Shown: piece by piece, positions 49,037 to 57,926 of the stretch
Numbering within the stretch: position 1 is the stretch's first letter
Layout: each line of letters opens with the position of its first letter
Assembly (NCBI RefSeq): GCF_003122205.1
Contig: NZ_QEYE01000021.1
Coordinates: 1-60,337 of the forward strand
Length of the DNA stretch: 60,337 nt
Source: Maritimibacter sp. 55A14
GTDB lineage: Bacteria; Pseudomonadota; Alphaproteobacteria; Rhodobacterales; Rhodobacteraceae
Direction: 5' to 3'
Position numbers and translations under genes: made by a program
Notes under the pieces: model-generated
Database searches by the model: none
Seen by the model: only the letters and a program-made list of their open reading frames with translations
Told to the model about the DNA's origin: nothing

Positions 49037-50380
49037 ATGAACGAACATTACCGGGACCGCCGCAAGATCGACCCGACCCGCGGGGCCATCACCGGCGACA
49101 ACACGCCAAACGATGCCGACCGGGTGGAGATCGGCCCGACACGGCTGGCGCTGGCCGAATGGGCCGCAGCGGGGTTGGAGCTTCCCGACCTGCCGGCGAT
49201 GCGCGCCTGGCGCCACCACCGCCTGACCGGTCACGTCGTCGCACGGGACTATGGCGGCGTGTTGATGTTCGACCCGCTCAACATCCGCTACGCCACCGAC
49301 AGCACCAACATGCAGCTCTGGAATACCCACAACCCGTTCCGCGCGGTGCTGGTCTGCGCAGACGGCTACATGGTGATCTGGGACTACCGGAACTCGTCCT
49401 TCCTGTCGGGCTTCAACCCGCTGGTGCGCGAGGCCCGTTCGGGCGCGGACCTCTTCTATTTCGACCGTGGCGACAAGGCGGACCTGGCCGCACGCGCCTT
49501 CGCGGGCGAATTGCGCGCGCTGATCGACGCGCATGGCGGCGGCAATCCGCGGCTGGCAGTGGACAAGATCATGCTGCACGGACTTCGCGCGCTGGAGGCG
49601 CAGGGCTTCGAGATCATGGAAGGCGAGGAATTGACCGAGAAGGCCCGCTCGATCAAGGGGTCCGACGAGATCCGCGCCATGCGCTGCGCCTGCCACGCCT
49701 GCGAGACCGCGGTCGCCGGGATGGAGCGTTTCGCGCGGGAGGCCGTGCCGCTCGGCCAGAGTTCCGAGAACGACATCTGGGCGGTACTCCATGCCGAAAA
49801 CATCCGCCGCGGCGGCGAGTGGATCGAGACGAGGCTCCTGACCTCCGGGCCGCGCACCAATCCCTGGTTTCAGGAATGCGGCCCGAGGCTCGTGGGTAAC
49901 AACGAGATCCTGGCCTTCGATACCGATCTTATCGGCAGCTACGGCATCTGCTGCGACATCAGCCGGACATGGTGGATCGGCGACCACCCCCCGCGCCCGG
50001 ACATGGTGGACGCGATGCGCCACGCGCATGAGCACATCATGACCAATATGGAGATGCTGGCGCCGGGCGTGTCGATGCGCGAGTTGTCGCTGCGCAGCCA
50101 CCGGCTCGACGACCGCTACCAGGCACAGAAATACGGCTGCCTGATCCACGGCGTCGGGCTTTGCGATGAATGGCCGCTGATCGCCTATCCCGACCAGATG
50201 GTCGAGGGCGCCTTCGATTATGTGCTGGAGCCGGGCATGACGCTCTGCGTGGAGGCGCTGGTGAGCGCGGCCGGCGGCGATTTCTCGATCAAGCTGGAAG
50301 ACCAGGTGCTGATCACCGAGGACGGCCATGAGAACCTGACGCGCTATCCGTTCGACCCGCGGCTGATGGGCGAAGGCTGA
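49037..50380 (+). CDS. dddP: Dimethylsulfoniopropionate lyase DddP
   Basis: A 447-residue M24 (creatinase-like) metalloenzyme that cleaves DMSP to dimethyl sulfide and acrylate. The length equals the known roseobacter DddP. All six iron ligands fall at the published positions: Asp295 and Asp297 (LAFDTDLIG), Asp307 (CCDISR), His371 (LIHGVGL), Glu406 (VEALV) and Glu421 (KLEDQVLI), as does the catalytic Asp377. The N-terminus RKIDPTRGAITGDNTPND is typical. No DMSP transporter, dmdA or acrylate genes (acuI, acuK) are near. It stands alone, apparently with its own promoter. Confidence 0.95.
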   Translation: MNEHYRDRRKIDPTRGAITGDNTPNDADRVEIGPTRLALAEWAAAGLELPDLPAMRAWRHHRLTGHVVARDYGGVLMFDPLNIRYATDSTNMQLWNTHNPFRAVLVCADGYMVIWDYRNSSFLSGFNPLVREARSGADLFYFDRGDKADLAARAFAGELRALIDAHGGGNPRLAVDKIMLHGLRALEAQGFEIMEGEELTEKARSIKGSDEIRAMRCACHACETAVAGMERFAREAVPLGQSSENDIWAVLHAENIRRGGEWIETRLLTSGPRTNPWFQECGPRLVGNNEILAFDTDLIGSYGICCDISRTWWIGDHPPRPDMVDAMRHAHEHIMTNMEMLAPGVSMRELSLRSHRLDDRYQAQKYGCLIHGVGLCDEWPLIAYPDQMVEGAFDYVLEPGMTLCVEALVSAAGGDFSIKLEDQVLITEDGHENLTRYPFDPRLMGEG

Positions 50381-50507
50381 GCCCCGCCGCATCGCCGCCC
50401 GCTCCCGCTGTAACAGTGCCTCACCTTAGCGTGTAAGCGCCCCGGCCGCGGTTGCGCATCCCGTGCCCTCTCACCATCCTTGCGGCATTGGGAAAACGGA
50501 GCATTGC

Positions 50508-51725
50508 ATGCCCACCGAAAAATTCACCTTCACGGGGCATTCCGGCGAGGCGCTGGCGGCGCGTCTGGACCTGCCCGAAGGCCCTTATCTGGCGACCGCG
50601 CTCTTTGCCCATTGCTTCACCTGTTCCAAGGACATACCCGCCGCACGCCGCATCTCGGCGCGGCTGGCGGCGATGGGCATCGCGGTGCTGCGCTTCGACT
50701 TCACCGGGCTCGGGCATTCGGGCGGCGAGTTCGAGAACACGACCTTCACCTCCAATGTCGAGGACCTGCGCCTCGCGGCCGAGGCGCTGACCGCCGAGGG
50801 CCGCGCGCCCCGCCTGCTGATCGGCCATTCTCTGGGTGGTGCGGCGGCGCTGCGTGCGGCCGGGCAGATCGACAGCGTCCGCGCCGTGGTGACGATCGGC
50901 GCACCCTTCGATCCCGAGCATGTGACCCACAATTTCGGCAATGCACTGGATCGGATCGACGCCGACGGCACGGCAGAGGTCGATCTGGGCGGGCGGCCGG
51001 TGCGCATCGGGCGCCGCTTCGTGGAGGATGTGCGGGCCGAAAAGCTCGGCCGCTCGATCCGCGATCTGGACCGGGCGCTCCTGGTCCTGCACGGGCCGCG
51101 CGACGCGGTGGTGGGCATCGAGAATGCGGCGGAGATTTTCAAGGCCGCGAAACACCCCAAGAGCTTCATCACGCTCGACGACGCCGATCACCTGATCACC
51201 CGGCCCGAGGATGCCGAATACGCCGCCGAGGTGATCGCCGCCTGGGCGCGGCGCTATGTCGACCTGCGCGCCCCTGCCCCGCCGCCCGGCGCCCCCGAAG
51301 GCGTGCTGCGCATATCGGAGGCCGACCCGGATGGCTTCCTTCAGGACGTGCATATCGGGACCCGTCTGCACGTGCTGGCCGACGAGCCCGAGACCTATGG
51401 CGGTTCGGGCCGCGGGCTGACGCCCTATCAGTTCGTCTCGGCCGGGCTCGGCGCCTGCACCTCGATGACGATTCGGATGTATGCCCGGCGCAAGCAATGG
51501 CCGCTGGAACATGTGCAGGTCGATGTCAGCCATGACAAGGTCCATGCCCAGGATTGCGAGAACTGCACCAACGGCCAGCGCATCGACCGCTTCACCCGAC
51601 GCATCCGTCTGGAGGGCGACCTCGCCCCCGATCAGCGCGCGCGCCTGCGCGAGATCGCGGACCGCTGCCCGGTCCACCGCACGCTGGAAAGCGAGGTGGA
51701 GATCGACACGGTGATGCTGGACTGA
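50508..51725 (+). CDS. Alpha/beta hydrolase - OsmC fusion protein
   Basis: A 405-residue two-domain protein. Residues 1-250 are an alpha/beta hydrolase with nucleophile elbow LIGHSLGGAAALRA, oxyanion region FAHCFTCSKD and catalytic His in DDADHLI. Residues ~270-405 are an OsmC/Ohr-type domain with peroxidatic Cys in GLGACTSMTIRMYARRKQWPLEHV and second Cys in ADRCPVHRTL. OsmC enzymes reduce organic hydroperoxides; the fusion is known in Proteobacteria but its role is not. The ATG at 50508 gives the domain start MPTEKFTFTGHSGE. Confidence 0.92.
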   Translation: MPTEKFTFTGHSGEALAARLDLPEGPYLATALFAHCFTCSKDIPAARRISARLAAMGIAVLRFDFTGLGHSGGEFENTTFTSNVEDLRLAAEALTAEGRAPRLLIGHSLGGAAALRAAGQIDSVRAVVTIGAPFDPEHVTHNFGNALDRIDADGTAEVDLGGRPVRIGRRFVEDVRAEKLGRSIRDLDRALLVLHGPRDAVVGIENAAEIFKAAKHPKSFITLDDADHLITRPEDAEYAAEVIAAWARRYVDLRAPAPPPGAPEGVLRISEADPDGFLQDVHIGTRLHVLADEPETYGGSGRGLTPYQFVSAGLGACTSMTIRMYARRKQWPLEHVQVDVSHDKVHAQDCENCTNGQRIDRFTRRIRLEGDLAPDQRARLREIADRCPVHRTLESEVEIDTVMLD

Positions 51726-51744
51726 CGCGGCAACGGCATGGCGC

Positions 51745-53136
51745 TCAGGCCGGTTCCTCCGCCGGCAGACGGTCCGCGATGCGGCCGAGATTGCGCAGGA
51801 ACCGCAGGCTCAGCGTGACGGCGGCCAGCGCCAGCCCGACGACGAGCCCCAACCAAACGCCGACCCCGCCGAGTCCCAGCGCGATCCCCAGCGCCCAGGC
51901 CACCGGCAGGCCCACGATCCAGTAGCTGAAGCTCGCCAGCCACATCGGCACGCGGGTATCGCGCACCCCGCGCAAGAGGCCCAGCGCCACCACCTGCCCG
52001 CCATCGGCAAGCTGGAAGAGCGCCGCGACGGCAAGAAGCCCGACGCCGATCGCCACGATCTCGGGCGTCTCGGGGTCGCCGGCCTCCAGGAAGAGGCCCA
52101 TCAGAAACTCCGGCACCGCCAGGAAGAGCGCCACCGTGACCAGCGCGAAGCCCGCCGAGCAGCCGGCCGCCATCGCGGCGGCGCGGCGCAGCCCGGCGAT
52201 GTCGCGGCGCGCCAGCGCCCGCCCCGCGCGTACCGTGGCGACCTGGCTCAGCCCCATATGGACCATGAAGCTGACCGAGGTCAGCTCGATCGCGATGCCA
52301 TGCGCGGCCAGCGGCCGGGTGCCGATCCAGCCCATCATCACAGCCGAGGCCGCGAAGAGCCCCGCCTCGGCCAGAGTGGTCAGCCCGATCGGCCAACCCA
52401 GGCGGAAGACCCGGCCGAACGCTTCCCAATCCGCGCGCCAGAGCCGGGCGAAGATATGGTGGCCGCGGGTCACCCGCGCATGCGTTACGTAGACCGCCAG
52501 TATCAGGAACGGCGCAACCTGCGAGACGATCGCGCCGATGGCCGCGCCGCGAATACCAAGCTCGGGCGCGCCCCAGTTGCCGAAGATGAGCGCGTAGTTC
52601 ACCAGCGCATTCAGCACTGCCGCGGCGACCGTGGACCACAGCACCATGCGCGCGGCCTCCAGCGCCGAGAGGTAGCTCTTGAGCACCATGACAAGCAGCG
52701 CCGGGATCATGCCCCAACCCGCGATGCGCAGATAGTCCTGCGCCATGTCCGCCAGAACCGGCTCCTGTCCGGCGGCGACCAGCAACGGGTCCGACCAGAG
52801 CATCGGCACCATCGCGCCCAGTCCGTAGCAGACCGACAGCCACATGCCCATCCGGGTGGCGCGGCGCAGCTCGCGCGTGTCGCCCTCGGCGGCGGCACCG
52901 GCCACCATCGGCATCACCGCCCAGGCAAATCCAGAACCCACGAAGAAGAGCACCATGAAGAGCGAGGCGCCCAGAACCACCGCGGCCAGCGCCTCGACCC
53001 CGTACCAGCCCAGCATCAACGTGTCGGTCAACTGGATCGCGACCTGCGCCAGATGGCTACCGATCAGCGGCAGGCCGAGTGTCATCGTGGCGCGGAAATG
53101 TCCGCCCCAGGACTGGATGCCGGGCGATTGTGCCAT
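51745..53136 (-). CDS. MATE family efflux transporter
   Basis: A 463-residue inner-membrane antiporter with 12 hydrophobic helices. The MATE start is ATMTLGLPLIGSHLAQVAIQLTDTLMLGWYGVEALAAV, and ALNALVNYALIFGNWGAPELGIRGAAIGAIVSQ is the signature in the second half. NorM-like proteins expel cationic drugs with Na+ or H+. It is convergent with the hydrolase-OsmC gene and starts after AGGCGGGG. Confidence 0.93.
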   Translation of the reverse strand: MAQSPGIQSWGGHFRATMTLGLPLIGSHLAQVAIQLTDTLMLGWYGVEALAAVVLGASLFMVLFFVGSGFAWAVMPMVAGAAAEGDTRELRRATRMGMWLSVCYGLGAMVPMLWSDPLLVAAGQEPVLADMAQDYLRIAGWGMIPALLVMVLKSYLSALEAARMVLWSTVAAAVLNALVNYALIFGNWGAPELGIRGAAIGAIVSQVAPFLILAVYVTHARVTRGHHIFARLWRADWEAFGRVFRLGWPIGLTTLAEAGLFAASAVMMGWIGTRPLAAHGIAIELTSVSFMVHMGLSQVATVRAGRALARRDIAGLRRAAAMAAGCSAGFALVTVALFLAVPEFLMGLFLEAGDPETPEIVAIGVGLLAVAALFQLADGGQVVALGLLRGVRDTRVPMWLASFSYWIVGLPVAWALGIALGLGGVGVWLGLVVGLALAAVTLSLRFLRNLGRIADRLPAEEPA

Positions 53137-53177
53137 CCCCCGCCTTTAGGCAAAGCCGCAGCCGCGGGCAAGCCCGG

Positions 53178-54071
53178 TCAGAGCGCGCGCAGCACCAGTT
53201 GCCCCGCCGCCAGCGCGACCAGCGCGCCCGCGCCGAGTTCCAGCACCGGCATCACCAGGCTCCGGCGTGCGGCCAGCGCGGCAAGGCTGCCCTCCCTCAG
53301 GCCCACGGCCAGCCCGGCGACGGCCAATGTTACGCTCGCCGTGCCCAGACCCATCGCGAAAGTGCCAGCAATGCCCGCGGCGGCGATGCCCATCTGCCAG
53401 GTGAGAATGAGCAGCAGCAGCGCCCCGGTGCAGGGCCGGATCGCCACCGCGCCGACCAGGAGTACCGCGTCGCGCAGCCCGCCCGCCTGCGCCAGCGCGT
53501 CCGGATCGGGCATGTGCGCGTGTCCGCAATCGGCGCATACGCCGCCGTCTGCCAACGCCGCAACTGGGGCCGTGTCGCGCAACCGCCAGAGCCCGCGAAG
53601 CCCCCGCAGCACCAGCCAAAGCCCCAGAAGCGCGATCACACCATAGCTCAGCGGCGCCATCACCGTTTCCGTGACGCCGACCATGTGACGCCGGGTCCAG
53701 CCAAGCGCCGTGATCCCGGCATAAACCAGCAACACCGCGCTCAGCGCCTGGCCCAGCGAGGCCATCAGCGCGATTGCCGAAAGCCGCGCTATGCCGACCG
53801 GGCGGGCCGCGCCGTAGCCGCCGATCAGCAGCTTGCCATGCCCCGGCCCCACCGCATGGAAGAAGCCATAAGCGAAGCAGAGCCCCATCAGCGCCGCCAG
53901 CGCGCCCGACTCGCCGGCGCGCAGCGCCCGGATCCCGTCGGCCATCGCATTCTGGAAGACCCGCTGGCCCTCGGCCGCCCAGCGTCCGAGCCCATCGCCC
54001 GCCCCCAGCGCCCAGAGCGCCAGCACGCCAAGCGCGGCGACCGCCAGCCCGGTCAGGACGGCGCGGTGCAT
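53178..54071 (-). CDS. NicO-type nickel/cobalt transport membrane protein
   Basis: A 297-residue protein with about seven membrane helices. FFHAVGPGHGKLLIGGYGAARPVG carries the HxxxGxGH-type metal site of the NicO/RcnA group, and AVAIRPCTGALLLLILTWQMG the second. A cytoplasmic or periplasmic loop ADGGVCADCGHAHMPDPDALA (~185-205) is rich in Cys and His and could bind metal. RcnA exports Ni/Co; import is also possible. It starts inside the last 19 bases of the DUF1007 gene, so they form one operon. Confidence 0.88.
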   Translation of the reverse strand: MHRAVLTGLAVAALGVLALWALGAGDGLGRWAAEGQRVFQNAMADGIRALRAGESGALAALMGLCFAYGFFHAVGPGHGKLLIGGYGAARPVGIARLSAIALMASLGQALSAVLLVYAGITALGWTRRHMVGVTETVMAPLSYGVIALLGLWLVLRGLRGLWRLRDTAPVAALADGGVCADCGHAHMPDPDALAQAGGLRDAVLLVGAVAIRPCTGALLLLILTWQMGIAAAGIAGTFAMGLGTASVTLAVAGLAVGLREGSLAALAARRSLVMPVLELGAGALVALAAGQLVLRAL

Positions 54072-54715
54072 TCGAGCCTCAGACTGTCGGCAAAGATCGC
54101 ACCCACGCGCGGATACTCTGCCTCGGCATCCACATTGGCGGGAAGTTGGGCGATTTTCTCGCGCAGCGCGTCCTCGGCGGCGTCGAGATCGGCGGGGATG
54201 CGCAGCAGCCGGCAATCGGCGCGCCCCTCCACCCGAAGCGGCAGCGTAATCTCGTAGAATGCGAAATAGCCCGGATCGTAGATGCGCGCCGAAATGCTGT
54301 GTGCCGCCGGGTCGATCCGCGTCTCGACCGGCCGCAGATGGGTCGTGACATAGCGCCCGTCGGACCAGGCGGCGGTGTGGCGCATCGGACCGCCCAGCGC
54401 CACGGGCTCACCATCGACCAGCACCTCCAGATCGCCGCCGAAATCTGGTGCCTCCCAGTCCACGTCGCGCCCGGCCAGCCGCTCCAGCTCGCCGGGCTCG
54501 GGCACCCCGTCATGATCGGCATCCAGACCGTTATCCTCGATCAGCATCAGCGAATAGAAAGCGTCATAGGCCCAGGCCACGCGCAGCGCGGCAACCCGCC
54601 CGTCCTCGTCCATCACCAGGGTCAGCCCGGCGTCGATGAAGACATGCGGATGCGCCCGCGCCGGCAGGGCGGTGAGGCAGGTCAACAGAAGCGATACCCA
54701 GACGATGCGGATCAT
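54053..54715 (-). CDS. DUF1007 periplasmic protein
   Basis: A 220-residue exported protein. A signal peptide (IVWVSLLLTCLTALPARA) is followed at once by HPHVFIDAGLTLVMDEDGRVAALRVAWAYDAFYSLMLIEDNGLDADHDG, the DUF1007 hallmark with an N-terminal HPH metal-binding motif. DUF1007 genes usually accompany NicO permeases and may deliver metal to them. Overlap with the NicO gene (19 bases) supports this. Confidence 0.9.
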   Translation of the reverse strand: MIRIVWVSLLLTCLTALPARAHPHVFIDAGLTLVMDEDGRVAALRVAWAYDAFYSLMLIEDNGLDADHDGVPEPGELERLAGRDVDWEAPDFGGDLEVLVDGEPVALGGPMRHTAAWSDGRYVTTHLRPVETRIDPAAHSISARIYDPGYFAFYEITLPLRVEGRADCRLLRIPADLDAAEDALREKIAQLPANVDAEAEYPRVGAIFADSLRLECTAPS

Positions 54716-54804
54716 GCGCGGGACTATCCCCCGCCCGCGCGCCGCACTCAAGCCCCGTATGCGGGGCCGCGGGCGGATCGGCGCCCCGACGCCGTCCGCG
54801 CGGC

Positions 54805-55755
54805 TCAGGTTCCACCGCGGCGCTGGCCGGGATGCAGCGAGGTGCCCAGAATATGATCTGCGCTGTGGATCACATGGTCGGCACGCCCCACGATCAGCGG
54901 ATCGGGGCCGGTCACAATGCTCGCATCCTTGCCCGGATAATCGAGCGGGGCCAGGAAATGCTGCATGCAATTGAGCCGCGCGCGTTTCTTGTCGTTCGAC
55001 TTGATAATCGTCCAGGGCGCGTCCGCGGTGTCGGTATAGAAGAACATCGCCTCCTTGGCCTCGGTATAGTCGCCCCATTTGCCCAGCGACTGCTTGTCGA
55101 TCGGGCTCAGCTTCCAGCGCTTCAGCGGATCGCTGGCGCGGCTGTCGAAACGGAGTTTCTGTTCCTCCCGCGTGACCGAGAACCAGTATTTGTAGAGCCG
55201 GATGCCCGAGCGCACGAGCATCCTCTCCACTTCCGGCGTCTGGCGCATGAATTCCAGGTATTCGTTGGGCGTGCAGAAGCCCATGACCCGCTCGACCCCG
55301 GCGCGATTGTACCAGGAGCGGTCGTAGAAGACCATTTCGCCCACGGTAGGCAACTCGCGAATATAGCGCTGGAAGAACCACTGGCCCTTCTCCTCCCATG
55401 TCGGCTTGTTGAGCGCGACGACACGCGCGGTCCGCGGGTTGAGATGCTCCATGAAGCGCTTGATCGTGCCGCCCTTGCCGGCGGCGTCCCGGCCCTCGAA
55501 GAGCAGCACGAATTTCTGCTCCGTCTCCTGCACCCAAAGTTGCACTTTCAGAAGCTCCGCCTGAAGGAGCGCCTTTTGCGCCTCGTAATCGCTGCGGGTC
55601 ATCTTTTCGGAATAGGGGTACTTGCCGGTCTCGAAGGCTTCGCGCACCGCATCGGGCGTCACGGTGGGAAAATCCTGAACCTCGGCGGCGGCATTTTCGG
55701 CTTTCTCCGTGGCGGTGGCCTTGGCGTGGGATCGTGTCGTTTTGGTCGTCGTCAT
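54805..55755 (-). CDS. ppk2: Polyphosphate kinase 2
   Basis: A 316-residue PPK2 enzyme phosphorylating nucleotides from polyphosphate. Walker A FEGRDAAGKGGTIKRF near residue 88, Walker B and lid motifs MVFYDRSWYNRAGVERVMGFC and YKYWFSVTREEQKLRF, and KSNDKKRARLNCMQHFL are complete. A ~40-residue Lys/Ala-rich, probably disordered N-terminus precedes the family core. Whether it prefers ADP or GDP cannot be seen. It is divergent from parE. Confidence 0.94.
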   Translation of the reverse strand: MTTTKTTRSHAKATATEKAENAAAEVQDFPTVTPDAVREAFETGKYPYSEKMTRSDYEAQKALLQAELLKVQLWVQETEQKFVLLFEGRDAAGKGGTIKRFMEHLNPRTARVVALNKPTWEEKGQWFFQRYIRELPTVGEMVFYDRSWYNRAGVERVMGFCTPNEYLEFMRQTPEVERMLVRSGIRLYKYWFSVTREEQKLRFDSRASDPLKRWKLSPIDKQSLGKWGDYTEAKEAMFFYTDTADAPWTIIKSNDKKRARLNCMQHFLAPLDYPGKDASIVTGPDPLIVGRADHVIHSADHILGTSLHPGQRRGGT

Positions 55756-55958
55756 GCGCTATCCTCCGAAATCCGGACTCCGTCTCCGGTACGCCGCCCG
55801 GCGGCGCGGCGCCCTGATCTGCGTCAAGAAACCGCCCATGCGCCACGAGTGTGGCAATCGGGCACCGGGGATGCGCCGGGCCGTGCCGCACAAGATATTG
55901 CGCCGCCGCCCCGGCCCTGTTCTAATGGCGCCCAAGCATAACCAAAATCGAGCACATC

Positions 55959-57926
55959 ATGACCGCCCAGGACCTCCTCACCCAAGGCTCGGATGCCAGA
56001 TATGACGCCTCCTCCATCGAGGTGCTGGAGGGGCTGGAGCCGGTGCGCAAGCGGCCGGGCATGTATATCGGCGGCACCGACGAGCGCGCGCTGCACCACC
56101 TGGTCGCCGAGGTTCTCGACAACGCGATGGACGAGGCCGTGGCGGGCCATGCGAGCCGCATCGAGATCGAGCTGCACGAGGATTACGCCGTTACGATCCG
56201 CGACAACGGCCGTGGCATCCCCGTCGATCCGCATCCCAAGTTCCCCGGAAAATCTGCACTGGAGGTGATCCTCTGCACGCTCCATTCCGGCGGCAAGTTC
56301 TCGGGCAAGGCCTATGCCACCTCGGGCGGGCTGCACGGTGTCGGCGTCAGCGTGGTCAACGCGCTCTCCGACCACATGCGGGTGGAGGTGGCGCGCGACC
56401 GCAAGCTCTACGCGCAGGAGTTTTCCCGCGGCATCCCGCAGGGCCCCCTCACCCCCGAAGGCGCTGCCCCCAACCGGCGCGGCACCACGGTCACCTTCCA
56501 TGCCGATGCCGAGATTTTCGGCAGCCTGCACTTCAAGCCCGCGCGGCTGCTGAAACTGGCGCGCTCCAAGGCCTATCTCTTCTCGGGCGTGGAGATCCGC
56601 TGGAAATCGCGCATAGACGACGGCGAGACGCCGACGGAGGCGGTGTTCCACTTCCCCGGCGGGCTGGCCGACTACCTGTCCGAGACGCTGGGCGGCGCCG
56701 CGACCTATGCCGCGCGGCCCTTCGCGGGCAAGGTCGGCTTTGCCGAGAAATTCGGCGCCGACACGGCCGGGTCGGTGGAATGGGCGATCAACTGGACACC
56801 GTCGCGCGACGGCTTCATCCAGTCCTACTGCAACACCGTGCCCACGCCCGAGGGCGGCACGCATGAGGCCGGGTTCTGGGCCGCGATCCTGAAGGGCATC
56901 CGCGCCTATGGCGAGCTGGCGGGCAACCGCAAGGCGCAGCAGATCACCCGCGAGGATATCGTGGCGGGCGGCGCCGCGCTGGTCTCCTGCTTCATCCGCG
57001 AGCCCGAATTCGTGGGCCAGACCAAGGACCGGCTGGCCACCACCGCGGCTTCCAAACTGGTCGAGGGCGCGGTGCGCGACCATTTCGACAACTGGCTGGC
57101 GGCGGACACGAAATCGGCGGGCGCGATCCTCGACTACCTGGTGCTCAAGGCCGAGGAGCGCCTGCGCCGCCGGCAGGAGAAGGAGACGGCGCGCAAATCC
57201 GCCACCAAGCGGCTGCGGCTGCCGGGCAAGCTGGTGGACTGTTCGACCAGCCACCGCGCCGGGACCGAGCTTTTCATCGTCGAGGGCGACAGCGCCGGCG
57301 GGTCGGCCAAGATGGCGCGCGACCGCAAGACACAGGCTCTGCTGCCGCTCCGGGGCAAGATCCTGAACGTGCTGGGGGCGGCCAGTTCCAAGCTGGGCTC
57401 CAATGCCGAGATCAGCGACCTGACGCAGGCGCTGGGCACCGGGCTGGGCACGAGGTTCAACCTCGACGACCTGCGCTACGACAAGATCATCATCATGACC
57501 GACGCGGATGTGGACGGGGCGCATATCGCCGCGCTCCTGATGACCTTCTTCTTCACCCAGATGCGGCCGCTGATCGACGCCGGGCACCTCTACCTGGCCT
57601 GCCCGCCGCTCTTCCGCCTGACGCAGGGCGCGCACCGCGTCTATGCGCTCGACGAGGCGGAAAAGGAGCGCCTGCTGGCCACCGGGCTGGGCGGGCGCGG
57701 CAAGATCGACGTGAGCCGTTTCAAGGGCCTGGGCGAGATGGACGCCAAGGACCTCAAGGAGACGACGATGGACCCGGCCTCACGCAAGCTGATCCGGGTG
57801 ACCATCGACGAGGACGAGCCGGGCGAGACCGGCGACCTTGTGGAGCGGCTGATGGGCAAGAAGCCGGAATTGCGGTTCCAGTATATCTCGGAGAACGCGC
57901 GGTTCGTGGAGGAGGTGGATGTTTGA
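55959..57926 (+). CDS. parE: DNA topoisomerase IV subunit B
   Basis: A 655-residue GHKL ATPase subunit that, with ParC, unlinks daughter chromosomes. ATP site: EVLDNAMDEAVAGHA, DNGRGIPVD, GGLHGVGVSVVNALS. TOPRIM: EGDSAGGSAKMARDRKTQALLPLRGKILNV and IIIMTDADVDGAHIAALLMTFFF. The short length and the TOPRIM wording favour ParE over GyrB. Its 3' end overlaps the start of the AbiU2-like gene by 4 bases and supplies that gene's ribosome-binding site. Confidence 0.96.
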   Translation: MTAQDLLTQGSDARYDASSIEVLEGLEPVRKRPGMYIGGTDERALHHLVAEVLDNAMDEAVAGHASRIEIELHEDYAVTIRDNGRGIPVDPHPKFPGKSALEVILCTLHSGGKFSGKAYATSGGLHGVGVSVVNALSDHMRVEVARDRKLYAQEFSRGIPQGPLTPEGAAPNRRGTTVTFHADAEIFGSLHFKPARLLKLARSKAYLFSGVEIRWKSRIDDGETPTEAVFHFPGGLADYLSETLGGAATYAARPFAGKVGFAEKFGADTAGSVEWAINWTPSRDGFIQSYCNTVPTPEGGTHEAGFWAAILKGIRAYGELAGNRKAQQITREDIVAGGAALVSCFIREPEFVGQTKDRLATTAASKLVEGAVRDHFDNWLAADTKSAGAILDYLVLKAEERLRRRQEKETARKSATKRLRLPGKLVDCSTSHRAGTELFIVEGDSAGGSAKMARDRKTQALLPLRGKILNVLGAASSKLGSNAEISDLTQALGTGLGTRFNLDDLRYDKIIIMTDADVDGAHIAALLMTFFFTQMRPLIDAGHLYLACPPLFRLTQGAHRVYALDEAEKERLLATGLGGRGKIDVSRFKGLGEMDAKDLKETTMDPASRKLIRVTIDEDEPGETGDLVERLMGKKPELRFQYISENARFVEEVDV

